Source of the DNA: Caldimonas brevitalea
GTDB taxonomy: Bacteria; Pseudomonadota; Gammaproteobacteria; Burkholderiales; Burkholderiaceae_C
Length of the DNA: 64,000 bases
NCBI RefSeq assembly: GCF_001017435.1
Contig: NZ_CP011371.1
Span: 1,240,001-1,304,000, forward strand
Reading direction: 5' to 3'
Shown here: positions 26,058 to 34,582 of the stretch, piece after piece
Layout: the number at the start of each line of letters is the position of its first letter
Numbering within the stretch: the stretch's first letter is position 1
Made by a program: the position numbers and the translations under genes
The notes under the pieces: model-generated
Told to the model about the DNA's origin: nothing
Database searches by the model: none
Seen by the model: the letters and a program-made list of their open reading frames with translations, nothing else

Positions 26058-26753
26058 TCAGCTGAAGGTGATTGAGATGTCGCGGCGCCGGTCGAGTGCG
26101 GCTTCGAGCCGCTCGACCAGTTGCTCGCGATGTGAGAAGACTAGGGCCAGGGCCTGCTCGTCGTGGATGTCGAAGCGAAGCAGCAACCAGTGCGGCGAAA
26201 GCCCCAGATGCAGCACCGTCTCGGGCAGCACGTCCGGCCGCAGCTTCATGCTGACCTGCCAGCCGTCGCTGTTGGCGACGGCGCGGTCGTTGCAAAAGCG
26301 CGCCACGGTGTCGACGACATAGGCGACACGGCGTTCGTCTGCACGGCTCCACTGCACCGCGGTGGCCGCCCCCACCTCGCCGGAGGCCGCGCGGTCCGCC
26401 GCCGACGACGACTCGACGGGCGCGAGCTCCTGCAGGGCCAGCTCCGCAGACAGCTCCTGTTCGTCGGGTCTTCCGTGGTCGTCGGAGCTGTCCGAGCCGC
26501 TGCCGTCGGAGTCGGTCAGCGCGTCGAGCCCGGGCCGGTCTTCGTCGAGCGACGCTCCGGCGCTCGCCTCGCCGGCCGCCTCAAGCGACCCCGATGCCGG
26601 CGGCAGCGGTGGGCTCGCGGTGCTGCGGCGTTGACGCAGCAGGTCGGCAAAGGTCAGTCGCTTGTCGTGCCCTGCCGGCGGCGGGCGGGCGGCACCAGCG
26701 TCCTGCGGCACCTGGAGCTTGTGCGACTTGATCGGCACGCGCGAGTGGGTCAA
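26058..26753 (-). CDS. sctP: T3SS substrate-specificity protein SctP (HpaP/YscP family)
   Basis: 231 residues. The N-terminal two thirds are low-complexity and disordered (Ser/Asp/Pro-rich). The last 100 residues (DTVARFCNDRAVANSDGWQV, MKLRPDVLPETVLHLGLSP) are the conserved folded part of HpaP/SctP. HpaP-type proteins switch export from early to late substrates or control needle length. It lies between sctV and sctQ as in Xanthomonas and Ralstonia. Confidence 0.82.
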   Translation of the reverse strand: MTHSRVPIKSHKLQVPQDAGAARPPPAGHDKRLTFADLLRQRRSTASPPLPPASGSLEAAGEASAGASLDEDRPGLDALTDSDGSGSDSSDDHGRPDEQELSAELALQELAPVESSSAADRAASGEVGAATAVQWSRADERRVAYVVDTVARFCNDRAVANSDGWQVSMKLRPDVLPETVLHLGLSPHWLLLRFDIHDEQALALVFSHREQLVERLEAALDRRRDISITFS

Positions 26754-26782
26754 GGTTCACCTCCCGTCCGATGGCCTGGGTC

Positions 26783-28822
26783 TTACAAGCTCACCCGCCC
26801 GAGCGGCTCCAGCCGCACCTGCGCGCCCAGCTCCTGGAAGGAATAGACCGACAACCAGCGCAGCTCCGACTCGACGATACGGCGCACGTAGCGCCGGATG
26901 TCCATCGACGTGACGACGGCCAGCCCGCTGCGGGGATCTGCGCCCGAGACGGCACGGATGCCCTGGGCGATGGCGGCCATGTGGTCGGGCGGGAGGGCCA
27001 GGTAGTTGCCGGCGGGGGTGGGCCGGATCGCTTCGCGGATCATTTTTTCGACCTGCGGGTCCAGCAGCACCGCCTGGAGCGCGCCGGCACCGCCGGTCGC
27101 ACGGTGGCTCAGGTAGCGGCCCAGGTCGCCCCGCACGTACTCGGTCAGCATCAGCACGTCCTTCTCCTTCGGGCCCCAGACGATCAGGCTTTCGAGGATG
27201 GCGCGCATGTTGCGGATCGGCAGCTGCTCCTCGAGCAGGCGCCGCAGCACTTCCGAAATACGTTGCAGCGGCAGCACCTTCTGCACCTCGGCGACCAGGC
27301 CGGGGTAGTCGGCGCCGACGCGTTCCAGCACCCACTGAACCTCCTGGATGCCCAGGAACTGGTGGGCCTGTTCGTGCAGTGCCCGGATCGCATGGCGGGC
27401 GATCACCTCTTCGTGATCCAGCAGCATCAGCTGGGCCTGGCCGGCCGCGTCGGCGGGCGCGATCCACAGCGTTTCGGCATCACCACCGGCTGGGCCGCCG
27501 GCTTCGCACCGCGCCACCAGCTCGGGCGGCGCGCCGAGCACCATACGCTTGCCGGGCTTCACTTCGCCTCGGCCGCTGGGCACGTCGTGCAGCAGCAGCT
27601 CGTAGACGTTCTCTTGGTGCGACGCGCGGGTCCACATGCGGATGCCCGGGAACGGCAGGCCCAACTCTTCCTGCAGCGAGATCCGCTCCCGTTCGAAGGC
27701 CGCGTTCAGCCGTTCCGGGCGCAGCTCGATGCCTAGCCGTGGCGACAGCGTGACGGCCACCGGACAGCTGAACGGCGTGGCCTTGTCTTCGATGCCGGGG
27801 CCGTCGCCCTTGGCCCCCTCGCGCTTCAGGCTCTTCATCGGGGCACGCGCGCCACCACCCTCCTTGCCCTTCGACAGCTTGCGGGCCACCACCACCAGAG
27901 CGCCGGCCAGCGCCAGGAACACGAACCACGGAAAGCCCGGCACCGCGGCGAAGCCACACAGCAAGGCCGCGGCGAGATACAGGGCGCGCGGGCTGGCCCC
28001 GAGCTGCCCGACGACCTCTTCACCCAGCGACCTCGGCTTGGCTTCCTCGTCACCGACCCGCGTGATCATCACGCCGGCCGCCACCGAGATCAGCAGCGAC
28101 GGGATCTGCGACACCATCGCGTCACCGATCGACAGGATCGAGAAGCGATTGGCCGCCTCCGCCGCCGGCATGCCGTGGAACATGACGCCGATCGCGATGC
28201 CCGCCAGGATGTTGATGACCGTGATCACCAGCGCCGCGATGGCGTCGCCCTTGACGAACTTCATCGCGCCATCCATGCCGCCGTGCAACTGGCTCTCCAT
28301 GGCGAGCAGCCCGCGCTTGTGGCGCGCCTCCTCGCCGGTCAGGTGCCCGGCCCGCAAGTCGGCGTCGATGCTCATCTGCTTGCCTGGCATCGCGTCGAGC
28401 GTGAAGCGGGCGCCGACCTCGGCCACCCGCTCGGACCCCTTGGCGATCACGATGAACTGCACCACCGTGATGATCAGGAAGACCACGATGCCGACCACCA
28501 GGTTGCCGCCCACCACGAGGTTGCCGAAGGCCTCGATGATGTGACCGGCGTCGGCGTACAGCAGGATCAGTTTGGTCGAGGCGATGTTCAGCGACAGCCG
28601 CAACAGGGTCGTGAACAGCAGCAGCGCCGGGAACACGGTCAGCGAGACCGCGCTCGGGATGTACATCGTCACCATCAACAGCACGACGCTGATGGCGATG
28701 TTGATGCCCAGCACGATGTCGATCAGCCAGGTCGGCAGCGGGAACACCATGAGCGACAAGATGGCGACGATCATCGCCACCATGCCGAGGTCGCCCCCGA
28801 ACCAAGACTTCAGATTTTTCAT
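26783..28822 (-). CDS. sctV: T3SS major export apparatus protein SctV (HrcV)
   Basis: 679 residues, FlhA family. About eight membrane helices fill the first 330 residues, with SLNIASTKLILLYADAGHII, the conserved loop GSERVAEVGARFTLDAMPGK and QMSIDADLRAGHL. A large cytoplasmic domain follows that forms the nonameric ring receiving chaperone-substrate complexes. Start 28822 has GGGAGAGG upstream and begins directly at MKNLKSWF; the longer frame into sctU is rejected. Confidence 0.97.
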   Translation of the reverse strand: MKNLKSWFGGDLGMVAMIVAILSLMVFPLPTWLIDIVLGINIAISVVLLMVTMYIPSAVSLTVFPALLLFTTLLRLSLNIASTKLILLYADAGHIIEAFGNLVVGGNLVVGIVVFLIITVVQFIVIAKGSERVAEVGARFTLDAMPGKQMSIDADLRAGHLTGEEARHKRGLLAMESQLHGGMDGAMKFVKGDAIAALVITVINILAGIAIGVMFHGMPAAEAANRFSILSIGDAMVSQIPSLLISVAAGVMITRVGDEEAKPRSLGEEVVGQLGASPRALYLAAALLCGFAAVPGFPWFVFLALAGALVVVARKLSKGKEGGGARAPMKSLKREGAKGDGPGIEDKATPFSCPVAVTLSPRLGIELRPERLNAAFERERISLQEELGLPFPGIRMWTRASHQENVYELLLHDVPSGRGEVKPGKRMVLGAPPELVARCEAGGPAGGDAETLWIAPADAAGQAQLMLLDHEEVIARHAIRALHEQAHQFLGIQEVQWVLERVGADYPGLVAEVQKVLPLQRISEVLRRLLEEQLPIRNMRAILESLIVWGPKEKDVLMLTEYVRGDLGRYLSHRATGGAGALQAVLLDPQVEKMIREAIRPTPAGNYLALPPDHMAAIAQGIRAVSGADPRSGLAVVTSMDIRRYVRRIVESELRWLSVYSFQELGAQVRLEPLGRVSL

Positions 28823-28838
28823 TTCACCTCTCCCTTCA

Positions 28839-29900
28839 TCAGGCCTGCTGGTGATCGGCGGCACGACGGCCGACCTCGTCGACCCACCGCAGCACGGCCG
28901 CCACCGGCTCGAACAGCTCTTCGGGCACGCTGCTGGCCAGCGGCACCTTGTGCAGAGCGCGTGCCAGCGGCGGGTTCGCAAAGATGGGCACGCCGGCCTC
29001 TTCGGCGTAGCGGCGGATGCGCAGTGCTTCTTCGTCCACCCCCTTGGCCACCACGATCGGCAGGCCCACCTCGTCGGGCCGGTATCGCACCGCCACCGCG
29101 TAGTGCGTCGGGTTCACCAGCACCGCGTTCGCAGAAGCGACGTTGTCGCGCGGGCTGGAGTTGGCGATCTCGTGGGCGAGCTGCTTGCGCTGGCCCTTCA
29201 CATGCGGGTCGCCTTCCTGCTCCTTGAATTCGCGCTTGATGTCGTCCTTCGACATGCGCTGCCCCTTGATGAACTGCCATTTCTGGATGCCGTAGTCAAA
29301 GGGGCCCAGCACGATGAACAGGCCCAGCGCGATGGTGAGCACCTTGCTGACCGCGCCCCACGCGATGGTGGCGATGCTGTTCGTCGACTGATAGGCGGCC
29401 CCGGCGATCATGGGCAACAGCCCGACGATGACCTGCCACAGCACGATGCCCAGCACGAGGGCCTTGAACACCATCTGCAAGAAGGTGATCAGCGACTTCA
29501 TCGAGAAGATGCGCTTCACGCCGGCGGCCGGGTCGAGGTTCTCGAACTTCGGCGACACCGCCTTCATCGCCACCAGCACACCGACGTGGCTGAGCAGCCC
29601 GATCGCCGCGCCCAGGGCCGCCACGATGGAAATCGGGCCGATGACGATCAGGGCCTCCAGCGCCATCGCGCCCATGCGCTTGTAGATCTCGATCATCGGC
29701 AGGTCGCCGTTGCCGAAGTCCAACCCGGTGCGCACCACCCGGCGTATCCGGTCCGTCGCGGATTCCGCCAGTGCGAACAGCGTCACCACGACGGCCAGCA
29801 TCGATCCCGCAATGGCCAGGTCCTGGCTCTTGGCGACCTGGCCTTCCTCGCGCGCCTTGCGCAGTTTCTGGTCGGTTGGTTCTTCGGTCTTCTCGGACAT
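28839..29900 (-). CDS. sctU: T3SS switch protein SctU (HrcU)
   Basis: 353 residues, FlhB family: N-terminal SEKTEEPTDQKLRKAREEGQ, four membrane helices, and the autocleavage motif Asn-Pro-Thr-His in VLVNPTHYAVAVRY. Self-cleavage at NPTH changes export specificity. It is first gene of the sctU-V-P-Q-R-S-hpaA-hpaB operon, with a PIP-like promoter directly upstream. Confidence 0.97.
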   Translation of the reverse strand: MSEKTEEPTDQKLRKAREEGQVAKSQDLAIAGSMLAVVVTLFALAESATDRIRRVVRTGLDFGNGDLPMIEIYKRMGAMALEALIVIGPISIVAALGAAIGLLSHVGVLVAMKAVSPKFENLDPAAGVKRIFSMKSLITFLQMVFKALVLGIVLWQVIVGLLPMIAGAAYQSTNSIATIAWGAVSKVLTIALGLFIVLGPFDYGIQKWQFIKGQRMSKDDIKREFKEQEGDPHVKGQRKQLAHEIANSSPRDNVASANAVLVNPTHYAVAVRYRPDEVGLPIVVAKGVDEEALRIRRYAEEAGVPIFANPPLARALHKVPLASSVPEELFEPVAAVLRWVDEVGRRAADHQQA

Positions 29901-29966
29901 GGCGTTGGGAGGGCGCTGCAGGAGGCTGGGACGGCCAGGCAACACGGGCCCGGCCGGACTGTGGCA

Positions 29967-30028
29967 AGACTAGGGCGCAAGGTGTCGGCGCGTGGCCGGG
30001 AATGCGAAGCGGAGGGCGAGAAGGCGAC
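29967..30028 (-). promoter_or_regulatory. hrpII/PIP-like promoter of the sctU operon
   Basis: Minus strand: GTCGC (30028-30024), 15 bases, TTCGC (30008-30004), then 31 bases, then TAGTCT (29972-29967), which fits the YANNNT -10 of HrpX/HrpB-dependent promoters. The only deviation from TTCGC-N15-TTCGC is the first base. It ends 66 bases before the sctU start. Confidence 0.75.
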
Positions 30029-30093
30029 GCGGGGTGCCCGTCCGCGATGCGCCGGCGACGCGACGGCGAGGGGGACCCCGCATAATCAGAACC

Positions 30094-31821
30094 ATGCCCC
30101 AAGACCTCCATCGCGCATTGCCCGACTTGCTCCAGGCGACCGAAGCGGCCTTACGGCGCAAGGATTTGTCACAGGCGGCGGCGTGGTCGCGCGAGGCCGT
30201 GCACGTCGCGCGCAGCCAGCACGCCGGGGACGTGGCGCTCGGCACCGCCTGCCTCACCGCGGCGCGCGTCCGCTACGCCAGCTTCGATTACGCCGAAAGC
30301 TACGGGCTGGCGCTCGAAGCGAGCAAACTGCTCGGGCGCTCCGGCAAGATCCGGCTCGAGGTCCAGGCGATGCACATCTGCTGTGTCATCTGCATCGAAA
30401 CCGGCGAGCTGGTCACCGCGATGGACCATGCGCGGCGTGCCTTGCAGCAGGCCCGTGCGGTCGGCGACCACGGCAGCCAGGCCGTGTTGCTGCACAAGCA
30501 GGCGGTGGTGTTCGAGCTGATGGAGGAGCAGGAGGCGGCGATGCGCTGCCTGGTCGAGGCGGTCGAGCTGTTCCAGCGGCCACCGCGGCGGCCGGCCGAC
30601 GAGTTCTTCGCCCGCACCCATCTTGCCGCGGCCTGCCTCGCGCACGCCGAGAAGCTGTCGTTGCAGGGGGACGAGGCCCAGGCCGGCGCCGAGCGCGAGC
30701 GGGCGGTGGCGGTGCTGCCTGCGGTCGATTACAACGCCGACCTTGCCGCCATCAGCGCCTGGATCGTGGTCAAGGCCAAGCTCGGCGAGCTCGAGTCGGC
30801 ACGCCGCGGCGCGCTCGGCTACCTGAAGCTGATCCGGCGCTCCGGCAGCACGCGGCACCACCTGGCACATGCGCTGCTGACGCTGGGCGAGTACCACATT
30901 CACAACGGCCGGCCCGACAAGGGTGTGAAGCGGTTGCAACGGGCCATCGGCAAGTTGCGGCTCGGCAGCAATCGCTCCCAGCTCGCGCTGACCGAGCAAC
31001 GGCTGACCACGGTGTACGCCGCCGCGGGCCAGTATGCGCAAGCCCTCACCTGGCTGCGTCAGGCCCGTCGCGACCGCTCCCGCATGGAGACCGAGCAGAA
31101 CAAGCTGCGGGGCCGCATGGCCGCGCTCGAGCGAGAGGTGGAACGCCGCCGCGCCGAGCAGCAGGAGACGCTGATGCACACGCAGCGCCTGGCGGTGGTG
31201 GGCCGGCTGATGGCCGACATCTACAACGCGCTGGCGGGGCCGATCACCGATGTGCACCACGCGCTGGAGACCTGCGCGCGCGAGGTGGGCAATGAGCGCA
31301 ACTCGCCACGGCTGACGGCCACGCTGGGGCGGGTCATCCAACGTGTCGACGAGGCCTCGGGCCTCGCGCGGCAACTCAAGATGTTTTCCTATCGTGCCGC
31401 GCCGCAGTCGATGGTGGTCGAGCTCAACGAGGCGCTGCGCGAGGCGTGGCAAGGCGTGGCCCTGTGGCGCCGCGGCGCCGAGCGCCGGCTGGTCGTGTGC
31501 GGTGACCTGAGGGCGCAGGTGCGGGTCGATGTGCAGCGCCTGGCGGTGTTGCTCCGCATCCTCCTGATCGAGGCAGACAAGGTGGCCCGCACCGATGCCG
31601 TGTCGGTCTGCCTGACCGCGGGCGCTGACACCACGCGGCTGCAGCTGGTGGTCGAGGCGCCGTCCGGCGCGGCGGCCGAAGCCGGCGTCGGCGTGACCCT
31701 GTGCGAAGAGATCGCCCAGGAGATGGGGGGCCGGCTGTGCCGCGCCCCGCTGGCCTCCGGCGGCGTCGATTTCCATCTCGAGTTTCCGTCGATAGCGGCC
31801 GACGCCGCCGTCGACTGGTAA
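30094..31821 (+). CDS. TPR protein with degenerate histidine-kinase core (pseudokinase)
   Basis: 575 residues. Residues about 10-330 are TPR-like repeats, then a coiled coil (335-360), then the remains of a histidine kinase. TQRLAVVGRLMADIYNALAG aligns with AQRLSNVGHLVAGVNHELNQ of the kinase at 20569-22434, but the phospho-accepting His is Asn378 here. The N-box is LLRILLIEADKVA with no catalytic Asn. The DxGxG and GxGLGL loops are gone, although the last strand (GGRLCRAPLASGGVDFHLEF) is retained. It therefore cannot autophosphorylate in the normal way. Encoded divergently from sctU, it may be a T3SS regulatory scaffold. The frame is intact, so this is a maintained gene, not a pseudogene. Confidence 0.8.
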   Translation: MPQDLHRALPDLLQATEAALRRKDLSQAAAWSREAVHVARSQHAGDVALGTACLTAARVRYASFDYAESYGLALEASKLLGRSGKIRLEVQAMHICCVICIETGELVTAMDHARRALQQARAVGDHGSQAVLLHKQAVVFELMEEQEAAMRCLVEAVELFQRPPRRPADEFFARTHLAAACLAHAEKLSLQGDEAQAGAERERAVAVLPAVDYNADLAAISAWIVVKAKLGELESARRGALGYLKLIRRSGSTRHHLAHALLTLGEYHIHNGRPDKGVKRLQRAIGKLRLGSNRSQLALTEQRLTTVYAAAGQYAQALTWLRQARRDRSRMETEQNKLRGRMAALEREVERRRAEQQETLMHTQRLAVVGRLMADIYNALAGPITDVHHALETCAREVGNERNSPRLTATLGRVIQRVDEASGLARQLKMFSYRAAPQSMVVELNEALREAWQGVALWRRGAERRLVVCGDLRAQVRVDVQRLAVLLRILLIEADKVARTDAVSVCLTAGADTTRLQLVVEAPSGAAAEAGVGVTLCEEIAQEMGGRLCRAPLASGGVDFHLEFPSIAADAAVDW

Positions 31822-31837
31822 GGCCGCCCGCGCCGCG

Positions 31838-32713
31838 TCAGAAACCGCCCCGGTACTCGCGGTAGAGCGCGAGCACCTTGCGCACGTAGGCCTGGGTTTC
31901 GGGGTAGGGAGGGATCTCCCGCTTGTATCGCAACACCGCACCTTCGCCGGCGTTGTATGCGGCAATGGCCAGCTCGGCCCGTTCGGGGAACATGTTCATC
32001 AACAAGCGCAGATAACGGGCGCCGGCCTGCAGGTTCGCCTCGGGCTCGAACAGCGCCCGCTGCGGCTGCTGAACACCCATGCGTAAGGCCGTGGCCGGCA
32101 TCACCTGCATCAACCCGATGGCCCCCTTGGGCGACACCGCCCTCGGGTTGAAGGCCGATTCGACATGGATGATGGCCTTGAGCAGGGCGGCTTCATGACC
32201 GTAGGCGCGCGCCGTGCCTTCGATCAGGCTCGACAGCGTGCCGGGCATCGTGGCGTAGGCGGTCACGCCGGGTGGCTCGGTGGCCCGTGCCAGCGCGGCC
32301 CTGCTGCCGGACTGCCGTTCCTCGATCAGCCGCAACTGCCCCGTACCCGCGGTTGGACGGGGCGCGGGCAAACCGAACGCCGCCAGCACCTGCTGGGCCG
32401 ACGGTGACAAGGAGGCGGTGTCGGACGCCGCCTCGCGTGGTGTGGCCGCGTCGGTCTCGCCGTCGCCGACAGGGTGACAGGTGATGCCGGCCACTTCCGA
32501 GGCGAGCGAGGAGGGCGCCAGATACTGGCGGCCCCACGCGTCGGTGCAACGGAAGGCGGCCGAGCAGTGACCGCCGGCCGCCAGCGCGGCGGCGGCCAGC
32601 GTCAGTTGTGCCGCCGTGCCGAGGGGGCGACGTGGGGCACCGGCAGGGTGTTTCCCGGTCTCGCCTCGCAGCGCGCAGACGAGTCGGTCACGAATGCGTA
32701 GCGGCGAACTCAT
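31838..32713 (-). CDS. T3SS-associated lytic transglycosylase (SLT domain)
   Basis: 291 residues. After a basic N-terminus and a signal-type helix (LTLAAAALAAGG) there is a linker and a C-terminal lysozyme-like SLT domain of about 130 residues with the catalytic Glu in IIHVESAFNPRAVSPKGAIG, then LMQVMPATALRMGV and AIAAYNAGEGAVLRYK. Such enzymes (Hpa2/HpaH/IpgF type) open peptidoglycan for the secretion apparatus. Start 32713 has GGAG upstream. It is the gene after the AraC regulator, on the same strand. Confidence 0.87.
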   Translation of the reverse strand: MSSPLRIRDRLVCALRGETGKHPAGAPRRPLGTAAQLTLAAAALAAGGHCSAAFRCTDAWGRQYLAPSSLASEVAGITCHPVGDGETDAATPREAASDTASLSPSAQQVLAAFGLPAPRPTAGTGQLRLIEERQSGSRAALARATEPPGVTAYATMPGTLSSLIEGTARAYGHEAALLKAIIHVESAFNPRAVSPKGAIGLMQVMPATALRMGVQQPQRALFEPEANLQAGARYLRLLMNMFPERAELAIAAYNAGEGAVLRYKREIPPYPETQAYVRKVLALYREYRGGF

Positions 32714-32797
32714 GCGCAGCTCCATGATGAACGGCGAAGGGCCGAAGGTCGTGGTGGGTCAAAGTTGGGCGGGCATGTGCCGCGGGCGCAGTGTGTT

Positions 32798-34255
32798 TCA
32801 TGCGCCGGCGCTGCGTGCCAGCGTTTCGGCCGGCGTTTCCTTGAAGTACTTGCGGTAGGACGACAGCAGCGTCGACCGGTTGCGGATGCCCCAGCGGGCC
32901 GCGGCTTCGATCACCGTCACCCCGGGGGCTGCGGGGCTGACCAGGTCGCGCCGGATGCGCTCCACGCGGCAGCGCCGCAGCACTTCGATCGGGGTCATGC
33001 CGAGATGGGTACGAAAGGCCGATTGCAAGGCCCGCTCGGTGACGCCGACGTGCTCGGCGATCTCGCGAATGCTCAGATCGGCGGAATCCAGATGCTCCAG
33101 CAGGTAGCGATAGGCGCGCCGGTACTTGGCCGGCAGGCTCATCTCGACATCGTCCTTGACGGCGGTGGCTGCTGCCGAGGTCGGGGTGTGCGACGACACA
33201 TGCTCCGCCGGCGTCTCGACCCGCACGCACTGCACCGACTCGAGGGCATAACGTTGGTAGTGCTGCATGGCCTCGTCGACACGACCGGTCAGCTCGCAGA
33301 CCTTGGCGAGACAGTAGGAGAGCTCGAAGTTCCAGCGCTGCGATGAGGCGTCCCGCAGGCCACGCCCGCACAGCGGTTCGAGCATGCCGCGCGCCATGTC
33401 GGCATTGCGGACGACGATGCAGACCAGGGCCGTGTCGATCCGGCTTTGCCGCTCGCCGGTGACGATGCCGGAGCGACGCAGCCAGGCCACGTCCTGCTCG
33501 AGGCTCTTGACCGCGGCGGCATCGCCGCAGCTGGCCATCAGCAATGAGCGAAGGTGGCCCAGGCGTTGGGCGACGAGCGGGTGCTTGCCGTGTGTGAGCA
33601 AACAGGCATTGAGCGCAGTCAACGGTTCGATCTGGGTGCGCTGGCGCGAAGAGGTGGGCGGCAGCTGCCAGAACACATGGTCGCGCAGCGACCCGTGGGC
33701 GCGGATCTCCTGCTGCACCAGCAGCTCCACACGCACCATGCCGACCAGCAGCGCGAGGTGGGAAGAGGCCGCCTCTGCCGCCTGCTCAGCGGCCTCGTCG
33801 AGCGCCTCCAGGGCCTGCAGCGTCTGGCCCATGCCGTGGTGGGCGAGTGCCAGTGCGCAAAGGGCTTCGGTGCGTTGGGCTGTCAGGGCTGCCTCGTCGT
33901 CGATGACACGGCGGAAGCAGGCGGCAGCGGTGCCGAAGCGGTGCTGGTAGAGGCTCAGGAAGCCGGTGTTGCGGCAGGACACGACACGCACCTGGCCGCG
34001 GGGGGCGGAGGCCGCGGCCTTGACGGCCTGGCGGTAGCACTCCTCGGCCTCTTCATCGTGGCCTTGCGCCAGCATCAGGTCACCGGCGAGCACCTGAAGT
34101 TCGCACAGGCCCTGCGACGCGGGCGTCTCGGCGTGTGCCTCGATCAGGGCCAGGGTGCGCGCGGTGGCGTCCTGGATCTGTCCTTCGAGGAGGGTGGACA
34201 GCACGGCATCGGATGAGAGGGTGCGGGCGAGGGCAGTGAGCACGTAGAGGGTCAT
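32798..34255 (-). CDS. HrpB/HrpX-type AraC family T3SS regulator
   Basis: 485 residues, the length of Ralstonia HrpB and Xanthomonas HrpX (about 477). The first 350 residues are TPR-like helices; the last 100 form the AraC double helix-turn-helix (DLSIREIAEHVGVTERALQS, FRTHLGMTPIEVLRRCRVER). HrpB/HrpX bind the hrpII/PIP box. Such boxes precede sctC and sctU here, so this is the likely activator of both operons. Start 34255 is set by GGAGAG; the frame to 34336 is leader. It lies downstream of sctT and upstream of the transglycosylase gene, with 327 bases of complex control DNA before it. Confidence 0.88.
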   Translation of the reverse strand: MTLYVLTALARTLSSDAVLSTLLEGQIQDATARTLALIEAHAETPASQGLCELQVLAGDLMLAQGHDEEAEECYRQAVKAAASAPRGQVRVVSCRNTGFLSLYQHRFGTAAACFRRVIDDEAALTAQRTEALCALALAHHGMGQTLQALEALDEAAEQAAEAASSHLALLVGMVRVELLVQQEIRAHGSLRDHVFWQLPPTSSRQRTQIEPLTALNACLLTHGKHPLVAQRLGHLRSLLMASCGDAAAVKSLEQDVAWLRRSGIVTGERQSRIDTALVCIVVRNADMARGMLEPLCGRGLRDASSQRWNFELSYCLAKVCELTGRVDEAMQHYQRYALESVQCVRVETPAEHVSSHTPTSAAATAVKDDVEMSLPAKYRRAYRYLLEHLDSADLSIREIAEHVGVTERALQSAFRTHLGMTPIEVLRRCRVERIRRDLVSPAAPGVTVIEAAARWGIRNRSTLLSSYRKYFKETPAETLARSAGA

Positions 34256-34388
34256 CGATCTCTCCTGGATTGAATCCCGGCACAAGGGCCGTTTGATGGA
34301 GTCAATGCTAGGAATCGGGGTCGAGAGCATGTTCATGAAGAGTCAGGCAGGACCCGTTACCGCACATCTGCGAGACGGGGACGGCGCG

Positions 34389-34437
34389 GTTCTCATGTGC
34401 GAGAACGACGAAGCCGCGTTTCTCGTGTTCGAGAAAC
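34389..34437. promoter_or_regulatory. Two tandem palindromic operators, 30-bp period
   Basis: Site 1 is GTTCTC-N6-GAGAAC (34389-34406). Site 2 is GTTTCTCG-N4-CGAGAAAC (34418-34437). Aligned, the cores TTCTCATGTGCGAGAA and TTCTCGTGTTCGAGAA differ at two positions and begin exactly 30 bases apart, three helical turns. They centre about 155 bases upstream of the AraC regulator start, fitting cooperative binding of a dimeric regulator. Confidence 0.7.
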
Positions 34438-34513
34438 CTTCGCGCCCCTGTTTCGCAGTGTTGATCGAGGGCGCGGCGCGCTGCGTCGCGCATGCGCAAC
34501 GAGGCCGGGTAAT

Positions 34514-34543
34514 ACGAAGGGGAAACGAAGGGGCACGAAGGGG
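34514..34543. repeat. Three phased ACGAAGGGG repeats
   Basis: Identical 9-mers start at 34514, 34525 and 34535, spaced 11 and 10 bases, i.e. on one face of the helix. Minus-strand reading is CCCCTTCGT. They lie about 260-290 bases upstream of the AraC regulator start. Confidence 0.7.
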
Positions 34544-34582
34544 CTAAGGGTGCGTAGCCAAGGCGCCAACGTGACGCAAAGC

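Larger units (their letters stand above)
34256..34582. other. 327-base regulatory region upstream of the HrpB/HrpX-type gene
   Basis: Lies between the sctT stop and the regulator start, both on the minus strand. It contains two palindromes 30 bases apart and three phased ACGAAGGGG repeats (own entries). An 84-codon plus-strand frame (34293-34547) runs through it but follows no ribosome-binding site and matches nothing. Confidence 0.7.

Noticed and set aside
28572..31295. 907-codon plus-strand open frame
   Set aside because: Shadow of sctV and sctU and then an alternative frame of the TPR protein at 30094; no recognisable domain.
34293..34547. 84-codon plus-strand frame upstream of the AraC regulator
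   Set aside because: No ribosome-binding site, no recognisable feature, and it runs across palindromes and phased repeats that look regulatory.
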